From contig NW_026089508.1 of NCBI RefSeq assembly GCF_933775445.1, positions 117,300 to 181,299 on the forward strand: a stretch of DNA of 64,000 bases. The letters are read 5' to 3'. Shown piece after piece: positions 24,401 through 37,700 of this stretch. The DNA is from Argentina anserina (taxonomy: Eukaryota; Streptophyta; Magnoliopsida; Rosales; Rosaceae). A model generated the notes under the pieces. It saw only the letters and a program-made list of their open reading frames with translations, did no database searches and was not told the origin of the DNA. How positions within the stretch are numbered: the first letter of the stretch is position 1; the number at the start of each line of letters is the position of its first letter. Position numbers and translations under genes: made by a program.

Positions 24401-24716
24401 TTTCTGATGCGAGTTTCTATTGAATTTGAGAGTTTTGCAAGTGTGGGAGTGTGTTTCTTTCAAACTGAGTATCTTTACATCGTTTGCGTATCTTTACGAT
24501 TCCAATTGTGTATCTTTTCATTTCTCGTTTGAGTATCTTTCTGTAAGGCTTCTGATGCGAGTTTCTATTGTATTTGAGAGTTTTGCAAGTGTGGGAGTGT
24601 GTTTCTTTCAAACTGAGTATCTTTACATCGTTTGCGTATCTTTACTATTCCAATTGTGTATCTTTTCATTTCTCGTTTGAGTATCTTTCTGTAAGGCTTT
24701 CTGATGCGAGTTTCTA
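21426..24716. repeat. Higher-order repeat copy 4 with extra 634 bp (3,291 bp)
   Basis: The same pattern as copies 2 and 3, up to register +1158, where a 634-bp stretch of four monomers is duplicated (22233/22867 and 22584/23218). The remaining registers are shifted by exactly 634 bp (20252 to 23543 and 20589 to 23880 are both +3,291). Private changes are GTGGCAGTG near 23244 and TTCCAAGTGTG near 23977. Confidence 0.92.
22233..23500. repeat. 634-bp tandem duplication inside copy 4
   Basis: Two tandem copies at a 634-bp offset. The shortened ATCTTTCATTTC variant marks both (near 22193 and 22827), as does the CAAACTGAG-junction long unit. Exact breakpoints are blurred because every monomer is similar; the copies diverge by about 23,430. 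Confidence 0.82.
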
Positions 24717-27092
24717 TTGAATTTGAGAGTTTTCCAAGTGTGGGAGTGTGTTTCTTTCAAACTGAGTATCTTTACATCGTTTGCGTATCTTTACTATTCC
24801 AATTGTGTATCTTTACATCGTTTGCGTATCTTTACTATTACAATTGTGTATCTTTTCATTTCTCGTTTGAGTATCTTTCTGTAAGGCTTCTGATGCGAGT
24901 TTCTATTGTATTTGAGAGTTTGCAAGTGTGGGAGTGTGTTTCTTTCAAACTGAGTATCTTTACATCGTTTGCGTATCTTTACTATTCCAATTGTGTATGT
25001 TTTCATTTCTCGTTTCAGTATCTTTCTGTAAGGCTTTCTGATGCGAGTTTCTATTGAATTTGAGAGTTTTGCAAGTGTGGTAGTGTGTTTCTTTCAAACT
25101 GAGTATCTTTACATGGTTTGCGTATCTTTACTATTCCAATTGTGTATCTTTACATCGTTTGCGTATCTTTACTATTCCAATTGTGTATCTTTTCATTTCT
25201 CGTTTGAGTATCTTTCTGTAAGGCTTCTGATGCGAGTTTCTATTGTATTTGAGAGTTTTGCAAGTGTGGGAGTGTGTTTCTTTCAAACTGAGTATCTTTA
25301 CATCGTTTGCGTATCTTTACGATTCTAATTGTGTATCTTTTCATTTCTCGTTTGAGTATCTTTCTGTAAGGCTTTCTGATGCGAGTTTCTATTGAATTTG
25401 AGAGTTTTGCAAGTGTGGGAGTGTGTTTCTTTCAAACTGAGTATCTTTACATCGTTTGCGTATCTTTACTATTCCAATTGTGTATCTTTACATCGTTTGC
25501 GTATCTTTACTATTACAATTGTGTATCTTTTCATTTCTCGTTTGAGTATCTTTCTGTAAGGCTTCTGATGCGAGTTTCTATTGTATTTGAGAGTTTGCAA
25601 GTGTGGGAGTGTGTTTCTTTCAAACTGAGTATCTTTACATCGTTTGCGTATCTTTACTATTCCAATTGTGTATGTTTTCATTTCTCGTTTGAGTATCTTT
25701 CTGTAAGGCTTTCTGATGCGAGTTTCTATTGAATTTGAGAGTTTTGCAAGTGTGGTAGTGTGTTTCTTTCAAACTGAGTATCTTTACATGGTTTGCGTAT
25801 CTTTACTATTCCAATTGTGTATCTTTACATCGTTTGCGTATCTTTACTATTCCAATTGTGTATCTTTTCATTTCTCGTTTGAGTATCTTTCTGTAAGGCT
25901 TCTGATGCGAGTTTCTATAGTATTTGAGAGTTTTGCAAGTGTGGGAATGTGTTTCTTTCAAACTGAGTATCTTTACATCGTTTGCGTATCTTTACTATTC
26001 AAACTGAGTATCTTTCCATCGTTTGCGTATCTTTACTATTGCAATTGTGTATCTTTTCATTTCTCGTTTGAGTATCTTTCTGTAAGGCTTCTGATGCGAG
26101 TTTCTATTGTATTTGAGAGTTTTGCAAGTGTGGGAGTGTGTTTCTTTCAAACTGAGTATCTTTACATCGTTTGCGTATCTTTACGATTCCAATTGTGTAT
26201 GTTTTCATTTCTCGTTTCAGTATCTTTCTGTAAGGCTTTCTGATGCGAGTTTCTATTGAATTTGAGAGTTTTGCAAGTGTGGGAGTGTGTTTCTTTCAAA
26301 CTGAGTATCTTTACATCGTTTCCGTATCTTTACTATTCCAATTGTGTATCTTAACATCGTTTGCGTATCTTTACTATTCCAATTGTGTATCTTTTCATTT
26401 CTCGTTTGAGTATCTTTCTGTAAGGCTTCTGATGCGAGTTTCTATTGTATTTGAGAGTTTGCAAGTGTGGGAGTGTGTTTCTTTCAAACTGAGTATCTTT
26501 ACATCGTTTGCGTATCTTTACGATTCCAATTGTGTATCTTTTCATTTCTCGTTTGAGTATCTTTCTGTAAGGCTTTCTGATGCGAGTTTCTATTGAATTT
26601 GAGAGTTTTGCCAGTGTGGGAGTGTGTTTCTTTCAAACTGAGTATCTTTACATCGTTTGCGTATCTTTACTATTCCAATTGTGTAACTTTACATCGTTTG
26701 CGTATCTTTACTATTCCAATTGTGTATGTTTTCATTTCTCGTTTGAGTATCTTTCTGTAAGGCTTTCTGATGCGAGTTTCTATTGAATTTGAGAGTTTTG
26801 CAAGTGTGGGAGTGTGTTTCTTTCAAACTGAGTATCTTTACATCGTTTCCGTATCTTTACTATTCCAATTGTGTATCTTTACATCGTTTGCGTATCTTTA
26901 CTATTCCAATTGTGTATCTTTTCATTTCTCGTTTGAGTATCTTTCTGTAAGGCTTCTGATGCGAGTTTCTATTGTATTTGAGAGTTTGCAAGTGTGGGAG
27001 TGTGTTTCTTTCAAACTGAGTATCTTTACATCGTTTGCGTATCTTTACTATTCCAATTGTGTATCTTTACATCGTTTGCGTATCTTTACTAT

Positions 27093-30000
27093 TCCAATTG
27101 TGTATCTTTTCATTTCTCGTTTGAGTATCTTTCTGTAAGGCTTTCAGATGCGAGTTTCTATTGAATTTGAGAGTTTTGTAAGTGTGGGAGTGTGTTTCTT
27201 TCAAACTGAGTATCTTTACATCGTTTGCGTATCTTTACTATTCCAATTGTGTATGTTTTCATTTCTCGTTTGAGTATCTTTCTGTAAGGCTTTCTGATGC
27301 GAGTTTCTATTGAATTTGAGAGTTTTGCAAGTGTGGGAGTGTGTTTCTTTCAAACTGAGTATCTTTACATCGTTTCCGTATCTTTACTATTCCAATTGTG
27401 TATCTTTACATCGTTTGCGTATCTTTACTATTCCAATTGTGTATGTTTTCATTTCTCGTTTGAGTATCTTTCTGTAAGGCTTTCTGATGCGAGTTTCTAT
27501 TGAATTTGAGAGTTTTGCAAGTGTGGTAGTGTGTTTCTTTCAAACTGAGTATCTTTACATGGTTTGCGTATCTTTACTATTCCAATTGTGTATCTTTACA
27601 TCGTTTGCGTATCTTTACTATTCCAATTGTGTATCTTTTCATTTCTCGTTTGAGTATCTTTCTGTAAGGCTTCTGATGCGAGTTTCTATTGTATTTGAGA
27701 GTTTTGCAAGTGTGGGAGTGTGTTTCTTTCAAACTGAGTATCTTTACATCGTTTGCGTATCTTTACTATTCAAACTGAGTATCTTTACATCGTTTGCGTA
27801 TCTTTACTATTGCAATTCTGTATCTTTTCATTTCTCGTTTGAGTATCTTTCTGTAAGGCTTCTGATGCGAGTTTCTATTGTATTTGAGAGTTTTGCAAGT
27901 GTGGGAGTGTGTTTCTTTCAAACTGAGTATCTTTACATCGTTTGCGTATCTTTACGATTCCAATTGTGTATCTTTTCATTTCTCGTTTGAGTATCTTTCT
28001 GTAAGGCTTTCTGATGCGAGTTTCTATTGAATTTGAGAGTTTTGCAAGTGTGGGAGTGTGTTTCTTTCAAACTGAGTATCTTTACATCGTTTGCGTATCT
28101 TTACGATTCGAATTGTGTATCTTTTCATTTCTCGTTTGAGTATCTTTCTTTGAGGCTTCTGATGCGAGTTTCTATTGTATTTGAGAGTTTTGCAAGTGTG
28201 GGAGTGTGTTTCTTTCAAACTGAGTATCTTTACATCGTTTGCGTATCTTTACTATTCCAATTGTGTATCTTTACATCGTTTGCGTATCTTTACTATTCCA
28301 ATTGTGTATGTTTTCATTTCTCGTTTCAGTATCTTTCTGTAAGGCTTTCTGATGCGAGTTTCTATTGAATTTGAGAGTTTTGCAAGTGTGGGAGTGTGTT
28401 TCTTTCAAACTGAGTATCTTTACATCGTTTGCGTATCTTTACTATTCCAATTGTGTATCTTTACATCGTTTGCGTATCTTTACTATTCCAATTGTGTATC
28501 TTTTCATTTCTCGTTTGAGTATCTTTTTGTAAGGCTTCTGATGCGAGTTTCTATTGTATTTGAGAGTTTGCAAGTGTGGGAGTGTGTTTCTTTCAAACTG
28601 AGTATCTTTACATCGTTTGCTATCTTTACGATTCCAATTGTGTATGTTTTCATTTCTCGTTTGAGTATCTTTCTGTAAGGCTTCTGATGCGAGTTTCTAT
28701 TGTATTTGAGAGTTTTGCAAGTGTGGGAGTGTGTTTCTTTCAAACTGAGTATCTTTACATCGTTTGCGTATCTTTACTATTCCAATTGTGTATCTTTACA
28801 TCGTTTGCGTATCTTTACTATTCCAATTGTGTATCTTTTCATTTCTCGTTTGAGTATCTTTCTGTAAGGCTTCTGATGCGAGTTTCTATTGTATTTGAGA
28901 GTTTTGCAAGTGTGGGAGTGTGTTTCTTTCAAACTGAGTATCTTTACATCGTTTGCGTATCTTTACGATTCCAATTGTGTATCTTTTCATTTCTCGTTTG
29001 AGTATCTTTCTGTAAGGCTTTCTGATGCGAGTTTCTATTGAATTTGAGAGTTTTGCAAGTGTGGGAGTGTGTTTCTTTCAAACTGAGTAACTTTACATCG
29101 TTTGCGTATCTTTACTATTCCAATTGTGTAACTTTACATCGTTTGCGTATCTTTACTATTCCAATTGTGTATGTTTTCATTTCTCGTTTGAGTATCTTTC
29201 TGTAAGGCTTTCTGATGCGAGTTTCTATTGAATTTCAGAGTTTTGTAAGTGTGGGAGTGTGTTTCTTTCAAACTGAGTATCTTTACATCGTTTGCGTATC
29301 TTTACGATTCCAATTGTGTATCTTTTCATTTCTCGTTTGAGTATCTTTCTGTAAGGCTTTCTGATGCGAGTTTCTATTGAATTTGAGAGTTTTGCAAGTG
29401 TGGGAGTGTGTTTCTTTCAAACTGAGTATCTTTACATCGTTTCCGTATCTTTACTATTCCAATTGTGTATCTTTACATCGTTTGCGTATCTTTACTATTC
29501 CAATTGTGTATCTTTTCATTTCTCGTTTGAGTATCTTTCTGTAAGGCTTCTGATGCGAGTTTCTATTGTATTTGAGAGTTTGCAAGTGTGGGAGTGTGTT
29601 TCTTTCAAACTGAGTATCTTTACATCGTTTGCGTATCTTTACGATTCCAATTGTGTATCTTTTCATTTCTCGTTTGAGTATCTTTCTGTAAGGCTTTCTG
29701 ATGCGAGTTTCTATTGAATTTGAGAGTTTTGCAAGTGTGGGAGTGTGTTTCTTTCAAACTGAGTATCTTTACATCGTTTGCGTATCTTTACTATTCCAAT
29801 TGTGTATCTTTACATCGTTTGCGTATCTTTACTATTCCAATTGTGTATCTTTTCATTTCTCGTTTGAGTATCTTTCTGTAAGGCTTCTGATGCGAGTTTC
29901 TATTGTATTTGAGAGTTTGCAAGTGTGGGAGTGTGTTTCTTTCAAACTGAGTATCTTTACATCGTTTGCGTATCTTTACGATTCCAATTGTGTATCTTTT

Positions 30001-31683
30001 CATTTCTCGTTTGAGTATCTTTCTGTAAGGCTTTCTGATGCGAGTTTCTATTGAATTTGAGAGTTTTGCAAGTGTGGGAGTGTGTTTCTTTCAAACTGAG
30101 TATCTTTACATCGTTTGCGTATCTTTACTATTCCAATTGTGTATCTTTACATCGTTTGCGTATCTTTACTATTCCAATTGTGTATCTTTTCATTTCTCGT
30201 TTGAGTATCTTTCTGTAAGGCTTCTGATGCGAGTTTCTATTGTATTTGAGAGTTTTGCAAGTGTGGGAGTGTGTTTCTTTCAAACTGAGTATCTTTACAT
30301 CGTTTGCGTATCTTTACGATTCTAATTGTGTATCTTTTCATTTCTCGTTTGAGTATCTTTCTGTAAGGCTTTCTGATGCGAGTTTCTATTGAATTTGAGA
30401 GTTTTGCAAGTGTGGGAGTGTGTTTCTTTCAAACTGAGTATCTTTACATCGTTTGCGTATCTTTACTATTCCAATTGTGTATCTTTACATCGTTTGCGTA
30501 TCTTTACTATTACAATTGTGTATCTTTTCATTTCTCGTTTGAGTATCTTTCTGTAAGGCTTCTGATGCGAGTTTCTATTGTATTTGAGAGTTTGCAAGTG
30601 TGGGAGTGTGTTTCTTTCAAACTGAGTATCTTTACATCGTTTGCGTATCTTTACTATTCCAATTGTGTATGTTTTCATTTCTCGTTTGAGTATCTTTCTG
30701 TAAGGCTTTCTGATGCGAGTTTCTATTGAATTTGAGAGTTTTGCAAGTGTGGTAGTGTGTTTCTTTCAAACTGAGTATCTTTACATGGTTTGCGTATCTT
30801 TACTATTCCAATTGTGTATCTTTACATCGTTTGCGTATCTTTACTATTCCAATTGTGTATCTTTTCATTTCTCGTTTGAGTATCTTTCTGTAAGGCTTCT
30901 GATGCGAGTTTCTATAGTATTTGAGAGTTTTGCAAGTGTGGGAATGTGTTTCTTTCAAACTGAGTATCTTTACATCGTTTGCGTATCTTTACTATTCAAA
31001 CTGAGTATCTTTCCATCGTTTGCGTATCTTTACTATTGCAATTGTGTATCTTTTCATTTCTCGTTTGAGTATCTTTCTGTAAGGCTTCTGATGCGAGTTT
31101 CTATTGTATTTGAGAGTTTTGCAAGTGTGGGAGTGTGTTTCTTTCAAACTGAGTATCTTTACATCGTTTGCGTATCTTTACGATTCCAATTGTGTATCTT
31201 TTCATTTCTCGTTTGAGTATCTTTCTGTAAGGCTTTCTGATGCGAGTTTCTATTGAATTTGAGAGTTTTGCAAGTGTGGGAGTGTGTTTCTTTCAAACTG
31301 AGTATCTTTACATCGTTTGCGTATCTTTACGATTCCAATTGTGTATCTTTTCATTTCTCGTTTGAGTATCTTTCTGTAAGGCTTCTGATGCGAGTTTCTA
31401 TTGTATTTGAGAGTTTGCAAGTGTGGGAGTGTGTTTCTTTCAAACTGAGTATCTTTACATCGTTTGCGTATCTTTACTATTCCAATTGTGTATCTTTACA
31501 TCGTTTGCGTATCTTTACTATTCCAATTGTGTATCTTTTCATTTCTCGTTTGAGTATCTTTCTGTAGGGCTTTCAGATGCGAGTTTCTATTGAATTTGAG
31601 AGTTTTGTAAGTGTGGGAGTGTGTTTCTTTCAAACTGAGTATCTTTACATCGTTTGCGTATCTTTACTATTCCAATTGTGTAT
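27093..31683. repeat. Multi-kilobase duplication, copy A
   Basis: The left part (27093 to about 30200) recurs at +7,655 (registers 27297/34952, 28027/35682, 28576/36231, 29364/37019, 29701/37356). The right part (about 29300-31683) recurs at +9,002 (29364/38366, 30038/39040, 30713/39715, 31253/40255). The offsets differ by 1,347 bp, the size of a tandem duplication present only in the downstream copy. Shared rare variants include TTCGAATTGTG (28108 and 35763), AATTTCAGAG (29233 and 36888) and CAATTCTG (27816 and 35471). Confidence 0.87.
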
Positions 31684-32898
31684 CTTTTCATTTCTCGTTT
31701 GAGTATCTTTCTGTAAGGCTTCTGATGCGAGTTTCTATAGTATTTGAGAGTTTTGCAAGTGTGGGAATGTGTTTCTTTCAAACTGAGTATCTTTACATCG
31801 TTTGCGTATCTTTACTATTCAAACTGAGTATCTTTCCATCGTTTGCGTATCTTTACTATTGCAATTGTGTATCTTTTCATTTCTCGTTTGAGTATCTTTC
31901 TGTAAGGCTTCTGATGCGAGTTTCTATTGTATTTGAGAGTTTTGCAAGTGTGGGAGTGTGTTTCTTTCAAACTGAGTATCTTTACATCGTTTGCGTATCT
32001 TTACGATTCCAATTGTGTATCTTTTCATTTCTCGTTTGAGTATCTTTCTGTAAGGCTTTCTGATGCGAGTTTCTATTGAATTTGAGAGTTTTGCAAGTGT
32101 GGGAGTGTGTTTCTTTCAAACTGAGTATCTTTACATCGTTTGCGTATCTTTACGATTCCAATTGTGTATCTTTTCATTTCTCGTTTGAGTATCTTTCTGT
32201 AAGGCTTCTGATGCGAGTTTCTATTGTATTTGAGAGTTTGCAAGTGTGGGAGTGTGTTTCTTTCAAACTGAGTATCTTTACATCGTTTGCGTATCTTTAC
32301 TATTCCAATTGTGTATCTTTACATCGTTTGCGTATCTTTACTATTCCAATTGTGTATCTTTTCATTTCTCGTTTGAGTATCTTTCTGTAGGGCTTTCAGA
32401 TGCGAGTTTCTATTGAATTTGAGAGTTTTGTAAGTGTGGGAGTGTGTTTCTTTCAAACTGAGTATCTTTACATCGTTTGCGTATCTTTACTATTCCAATT
32501 GTGTATCTTTTCATTTCTCGTTTGAGTATCTTTCTGTAAGGCTTCTGATGCGAGTTTCTATTGTATTTGAGAGTTTGCAAGTGTGGGAGTGTGTTTCTTT
32601 CAAACTGAGTATCTTTACATCGTTTGCGTATCTTTACGATTCCAATTGTGTATCTTTTCATTTCTCGTTTGAGTATCTTTCTGTAAGGCTTTCTGATGCG
32701 AGTTTCTATTGAATTTGAGAGTTTTGCAAGTGTGGGAGTGTGTTTCTTTCAAACTGAGTATCTTTACATCGTTTGCGTATCTTTACTATTCCAATTGTGT
32801 ATCTTTACATCGTTTGCGTATCTTTACTATTCCAATTGTGTATCTTTTCATTTCTCGTTTGAGTATCTTTCTGTAAGGCTTCTGATGCGAGTTTCTAT
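31253..32898. repeat. 823-bp tandem duplication
   Basis: Registers 31253/32076 and 31611/32434 repeat at 823 bp. Both copies carry the rare linked variants CTGTAGGGCTTTCAGATG (near 31562 and 32385) and GAGTTTTGTAAGTG (near 31601 and 32424). The same linked pair occurs near 40565 and 45818, so it is a useful marker of common descent. Confidence 0.87.
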
Positions 32899-33707
32899 TG
32901 TATTTGAGAGTTTGCAAGTGTGGGAGTGTGTTTCTTTCAAACTGAGTATCTTTACATCGTTTGCGTATCTTTACGATTCCAATTGTGTATCTTTTCATTT
33001 CTCGTTTGAGTATCTTTCTGTAAGGCTTTCTGATGCGAGTTTCTATTGAATTTGAGAGTTTTGCAAGTGTGGGAGTGTGTTTCTTTCAAACTGAGTATCT
33101 TTACATCGTTTGCGTATCTTTACTATTCCAATTGTGTATCTTTACATCGTTTGCGTATCTTTACTATTCCAATTGTGTATCTTTTCATTTCTCGTTTGAG
33201 TATCTTTCTGTAAGGCTTCTGATGCGAGTTTCTATTGTATTTGAGAGTTTTGCAAGTGTGGGAGTGTGTTTCTTTCAAACTGAGTATCTTTACATCGTTT
33301 GCGTATCTTTACGATTCTAATTGTGTATCTTTTCATTTCTCGTTTGAGTATCTTTCTGTAAGGCTTTCTGATGCGAGTTTCTATTGAATTTGAGAGTTTT
33401 GCAAGTGTGGGAGTGTGTTTCTTTCAAACTGAGTATCTTTACATCGTTTGCGTATCTTTACTATTCCAATTGTGTATCTTTACATCGTTTGCGTATCTTT
33501 ACTATTACAATTGTGTATCTTTTCATTTCTCGTTTGAGTATCTTTCTGTAAGGCTTCTGATGCGAGTTTCTATTGTATTTGAGAGTTTGCAAGTGTGGGA
33601 GTGTGTTTCTTTCAAACTGAGTATCTTTACATCGTTTGCGTATCTTTACTATTCCAATTGTGTATGTTTTCATTTCTCGTTTGAGTATCTTTCTGTAAGG
33701 CTTTCTG

Positions 33708-34465
33708 ATGCGAGTTTCTATTGAATTTGAGAGTTTTGCAAGTGTGGTAGTGTGTTTCTTTCAAACTGAGTATCTTTACATGGTTTGCGTATCTTTACTA
33801 TTCCAATTGTGTATCTTTACATCGTTTGCGTATCTTTACTATTCCAATTGTGTATCTTTTCATTTCTCGTTTGAGTATCTTTCTGTAAGGCTTCTGATGC
33901 GAGTTTCTATAGTATTTGAGAGTTTTGCAAGTGTGGGAATGTGTTTCTTTCAAACTGAGTATCTTTACATCGTTTGCGTATCTTTACTATTCAAACTGAG
34001 TATCTTTCCATCGTTTGCGTATCTTTACTATTCCAATTGTGTATGTTTTCATTTCTCGTTTGAGTATCTTTCTGTAAGGCTTTCTGATGCGAGTTTCTAT
34101 TGAATTTGAGAGTTTTGCAAGTGTGGTAGTGTGTTTCTTTCAAACTGAGTATCTTTACATGGTTTGCGTATCTTTACTATTCCAATTGTGTATCTTTACA
34201 TCGTTTGCGTATCTTTACTATTCCAATTGTGTATCTTTTCATTTCTCGTTTGAGTATCTTTCTGTAAGGCTTCTGATGCGAGTTTCTATAGTATTTGAGA
34301 GTTTTGCAAGTGTGGGAATGTGTTTCTTTCAAACTGAGTATCTTTACATGGTTTGCGTATCTTTACTATTCCAATTGTGTATCTTTACATCGTTTGCGTA
34401 TCTTTACTATTCCAATTGTGTATCTTTTCATTTCTCGTTTGAGTATCTTTCTGTAAGGCTTCTGA
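33708..34465. repeat. 379-bp two-monomer tandem duplication
   Basis: A 190 + 189 bp dimer repeats (33708/34087). It carries GTGGTAGTG with ACATGGTTTG and then CTATAGTATTTG with GGGAATGTG. A third ACATGGTTTG at about 34344 follows the second GGGAATGTG, a combination not seen elsewhere. Unusually consistent multiples of three here create the window's longest open frame (34087-34779), which I do not consider coding. Confidence 0.82.
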
Positions 34466-34747
34466 TGCGAGTTTCTATTGTATTTGAGAGTTTTGCAAGT
34501 GTGGGAGTGTGTTTCTTTCAAACTGAGTATCTTTACATCGTTTGCGTATCTTTACTATTCAAACTGAGTATCTTTACATCGTTTGCGTATCTTTACTATT
34601 GCAATTCTGTATCTTTTCATTTCTCGTTTGAGTATCTTTCTGTAAGGCTTCTGATGCGAGTTTCTATTGTATTTGAGAGTTTTGCAAGTGTGGGAGTGTG
34701 TTTCTTTCAAACTGAGTATCTTTACATCGTTTGCGTATCTTTACGAT

Positions 34748-37700
34748 TCCAATTGTGTATCTTTTCATTTCTCGTTTGAGTATCTTTCTGTAAGGCTTTC
34801 AGATGCGAGTTTCTATTGAATTTGAGAGTTTTGTAAGTGTGGGAGTGTGTTTCTTTCAAACTGAGTATCTTTACATCGTTTGCGTATCTTTACTATTCCA
34901 ATTGTGTATGTTTTCATTTCTCGTTTGAGTATCTTTCTGTAAGGCTTTCTGATGCGAGTTTCTATTGAATTTGAGAGTTTTGCAAGTGTGGGAGTGTGTT
35001 TCTTTCAAACTGAGTATCTTTACATCGTTTCCGTATCTTTACTATTCCAATTGTGTATCTTTACATCGTTTGCGTATCTTTACTATTCCAATTGTGTATG
35101 TTTTCATTTCTCGTTTGAGTATCTTTCTGTAAGGCTTTCTGATGCGAGTTTCTATTGAATTTGAGAGTTTTGCAAGTGTGGTAGTGTGTTTCTTTCAAAC
35201 TGAGTATCTTTACATGGTTTGCGTATCTTTACTATTCCAATTGTGTATCTTTACATCGTTTGCGTATCTTTACTATTCCAATTGTGTATCTTTTCATTTC
35301 TCGTTTGAGTATCTTTCTGTAAGGCTTCTGATGCGAGTTTCTATTGTATTTGAGAGTTTTGCAAGTGTGGGAGTGTGTTTCTTTCAAACTGAGTATCTTT
35401 ACATCGTTTGCGTATCTTTACTATTCAAACTGAGTATCTTTACATCGTTTGCGTATCTTTACTATTGCAATTCTGTATCTTTTCATTTCTCGTTTGAGTA
35501 TCTTTCTGTAAGGCTTCTGATGCGAGTTTCTATTGTATTTGAGAGTTTTGCAAGTGTGGGAGTGTGTTTCTTTCAAACTGAGTATCTTTACATCGTTTGC
35601 GTATCTTTACGATTCCAATTGTGTATCTTTTCATTTCTCGTTTGAGTATCTTTCTGTAAGGCTTTCTGATGCGAGTTTCTATTGAATTTGAGAGTTTTGC
35701 AAGTGTGGGAGTGTGTTTCTTTCAAACTGAGTATCTTTACATCGTTTGCGTATCTTTACGATTCGAATTGTGTATCTTTTCATTTCTCGTTTGAGTATCT
35801 TTCTGTGAGGCTTCTGATGCGAGTTTCTATTGTATTTGAGAGTTTTGCAAGTGTGGGAGTGTGTTTCTTTCAAACTGAGTATCTTTACATCGTTTGCGTA
35901 TCTTTACTATTCCAATTGTGTATCTTTACATCGTTTGCGTATCTTTACTATTCCAATTGTGTATGTTTTCATTTCTCGTTTCAGTATCTTTCTGTAAGGC
36001 TTTCTGATGCGAGTTTCTATTGAATTTGAGAGTTTTGCAAGTGTGGGAGTGTGTTTCTTTCAAACTGAGTATCTTTACATCGTTTGCGTATCTTTACTAT
36101 TCCAATTGTGTATCTTTACATCGTTTGCGTATCTTTACTATTCCAATTGTGTATCTTTTCATTTCTCGTTTGAGTATCTTTTTGTAAGGCTTCTGATGCG
36201 AGTTTCTATTGTATTTGAGAGTTTGCAAGTGTGGGAGTGTGTTTCTTTCAAACTGAGTATCTTTACATCGTTTGCTATCTTTACGATTCCAATTGTGTAT
36301 GTTTTCATTTCTCGTTTGAGTATCTTTCTGTAAGGCTTCTGATGCGAGTTTCTATTGTATTTGAGAGTTTTGCAAGTGTGGGAGTGTGTTTCTTTCAAAC
36401 TGAGTATCTTTACATCGTTTGCGTATCTTTACTATTCCAATTGTGTATCTTTACATCGTTTGCGTATCTTTACTATTCCAATTGTGTATCTTTTCATTTC
36501 TCGTTTGAGTATCTTTCTGTAAGGCTTCTGATGCGAGTTTCTATTGTATTTGAGAGTTTTGCAAGTGTGGGAGTGTGTTTCTTTCAAACTGAGTATCTTT
36601 ACATCGTTTGCGTATCTTTACGATTCCAATTGTGTATCTTTTCATTTCTCGTTTGAGTATCTTTCTGTAAGGCTTTCTGATGCGAGTTTCTATTGAATTT
36701 GAGAGTTTTGCAAGTGTGGGAGTGTGTTTCTTTCAAACTGAGTAACTTTACATCGTTTGCGTATCTTTACTATTCCAATTGTGTAACTTTACATCGTTTG
36801 CGTATCTTTACTATTCCAATTGTGTATGTTTTCATTTCTCGTTTGAGTATCTTTCTGTAAGGCTTTCTGATGCGAGTTTCTATTGAATTTCAGAGTTTTG
36901 TAAGTGTGGGAGTGTGTTTCTTTCAAACTGAGTATCTTTACATCGTTTGCGTATCTTTACGATTCCAATTGTGTATCTTTTCATTTCTCGTTTGAGTATC
37001 TTTCTGTAAGGCTTTCTGATGCGAGTTTCTATTGAATTTGAGAGTTTTGCAAGTGTGGGAGTGTGTTTCTTTCAAACTGAGTATCTTTACATCGTTTCCG
37101 TATCTTTACTATTCCAATTGTGTATCTTTACATCGTTTGCGTATCTTTACTATTCCAATTGTGTATCTTTTCATTTCTCGTTTGAGTATCTTTCTGTAAG
37201 GCTTCTGATGCGAGTTTCTATTGTATTTGAGAGTTTGCAAGTGTGGGAGTGTGTTTCTTTCAAACTGAGTATCTTTACATCGTTTGCGTATCTTTACGAT
37301 TCCAATTGTGTATCTTTTCATTTCTCGTTTGAGTATCTTTCTGTAAGGCTTTCTGATGCGAGTTTCTATTGAATTTGAGAGTTTTGCAAGTGTGGGAGTG
37401 TGTTTCTTTCAAACTGAGTATCTTTACATCGTTTGCGTATCTTTACTATTCCAATTGTGTATCTTTACATCGTTTGCGTATCTTTACTATTCCAATTGTG
37501 TATCTTTTCATTTCTCGTTTGAGTATCTTTCTGTAAGGCTTCTGATGCGAGTTTCTATTGTATTTGAGAGTTTGCAAGTGTGGGAGTGTGTTTCTTTCAA
37601 ACTGAGTATCTTTACATCGTTTGCGTATCTTTACGATTCCAATTGTGTATCTTTTCATTTCTCGTTTGAGTATCTTTCTGTAAGGCTTTCTGATGCGAGT

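Noticed and set aside
34087..34779. 230-codon open frame, the longest in the window
   Set aside because: It consists only of repeated satellite monomers (190/189-bp units with lengths that keep one phase open). The same peptide blocks recur all over the array in several frames, so it is not evidence of a gene.
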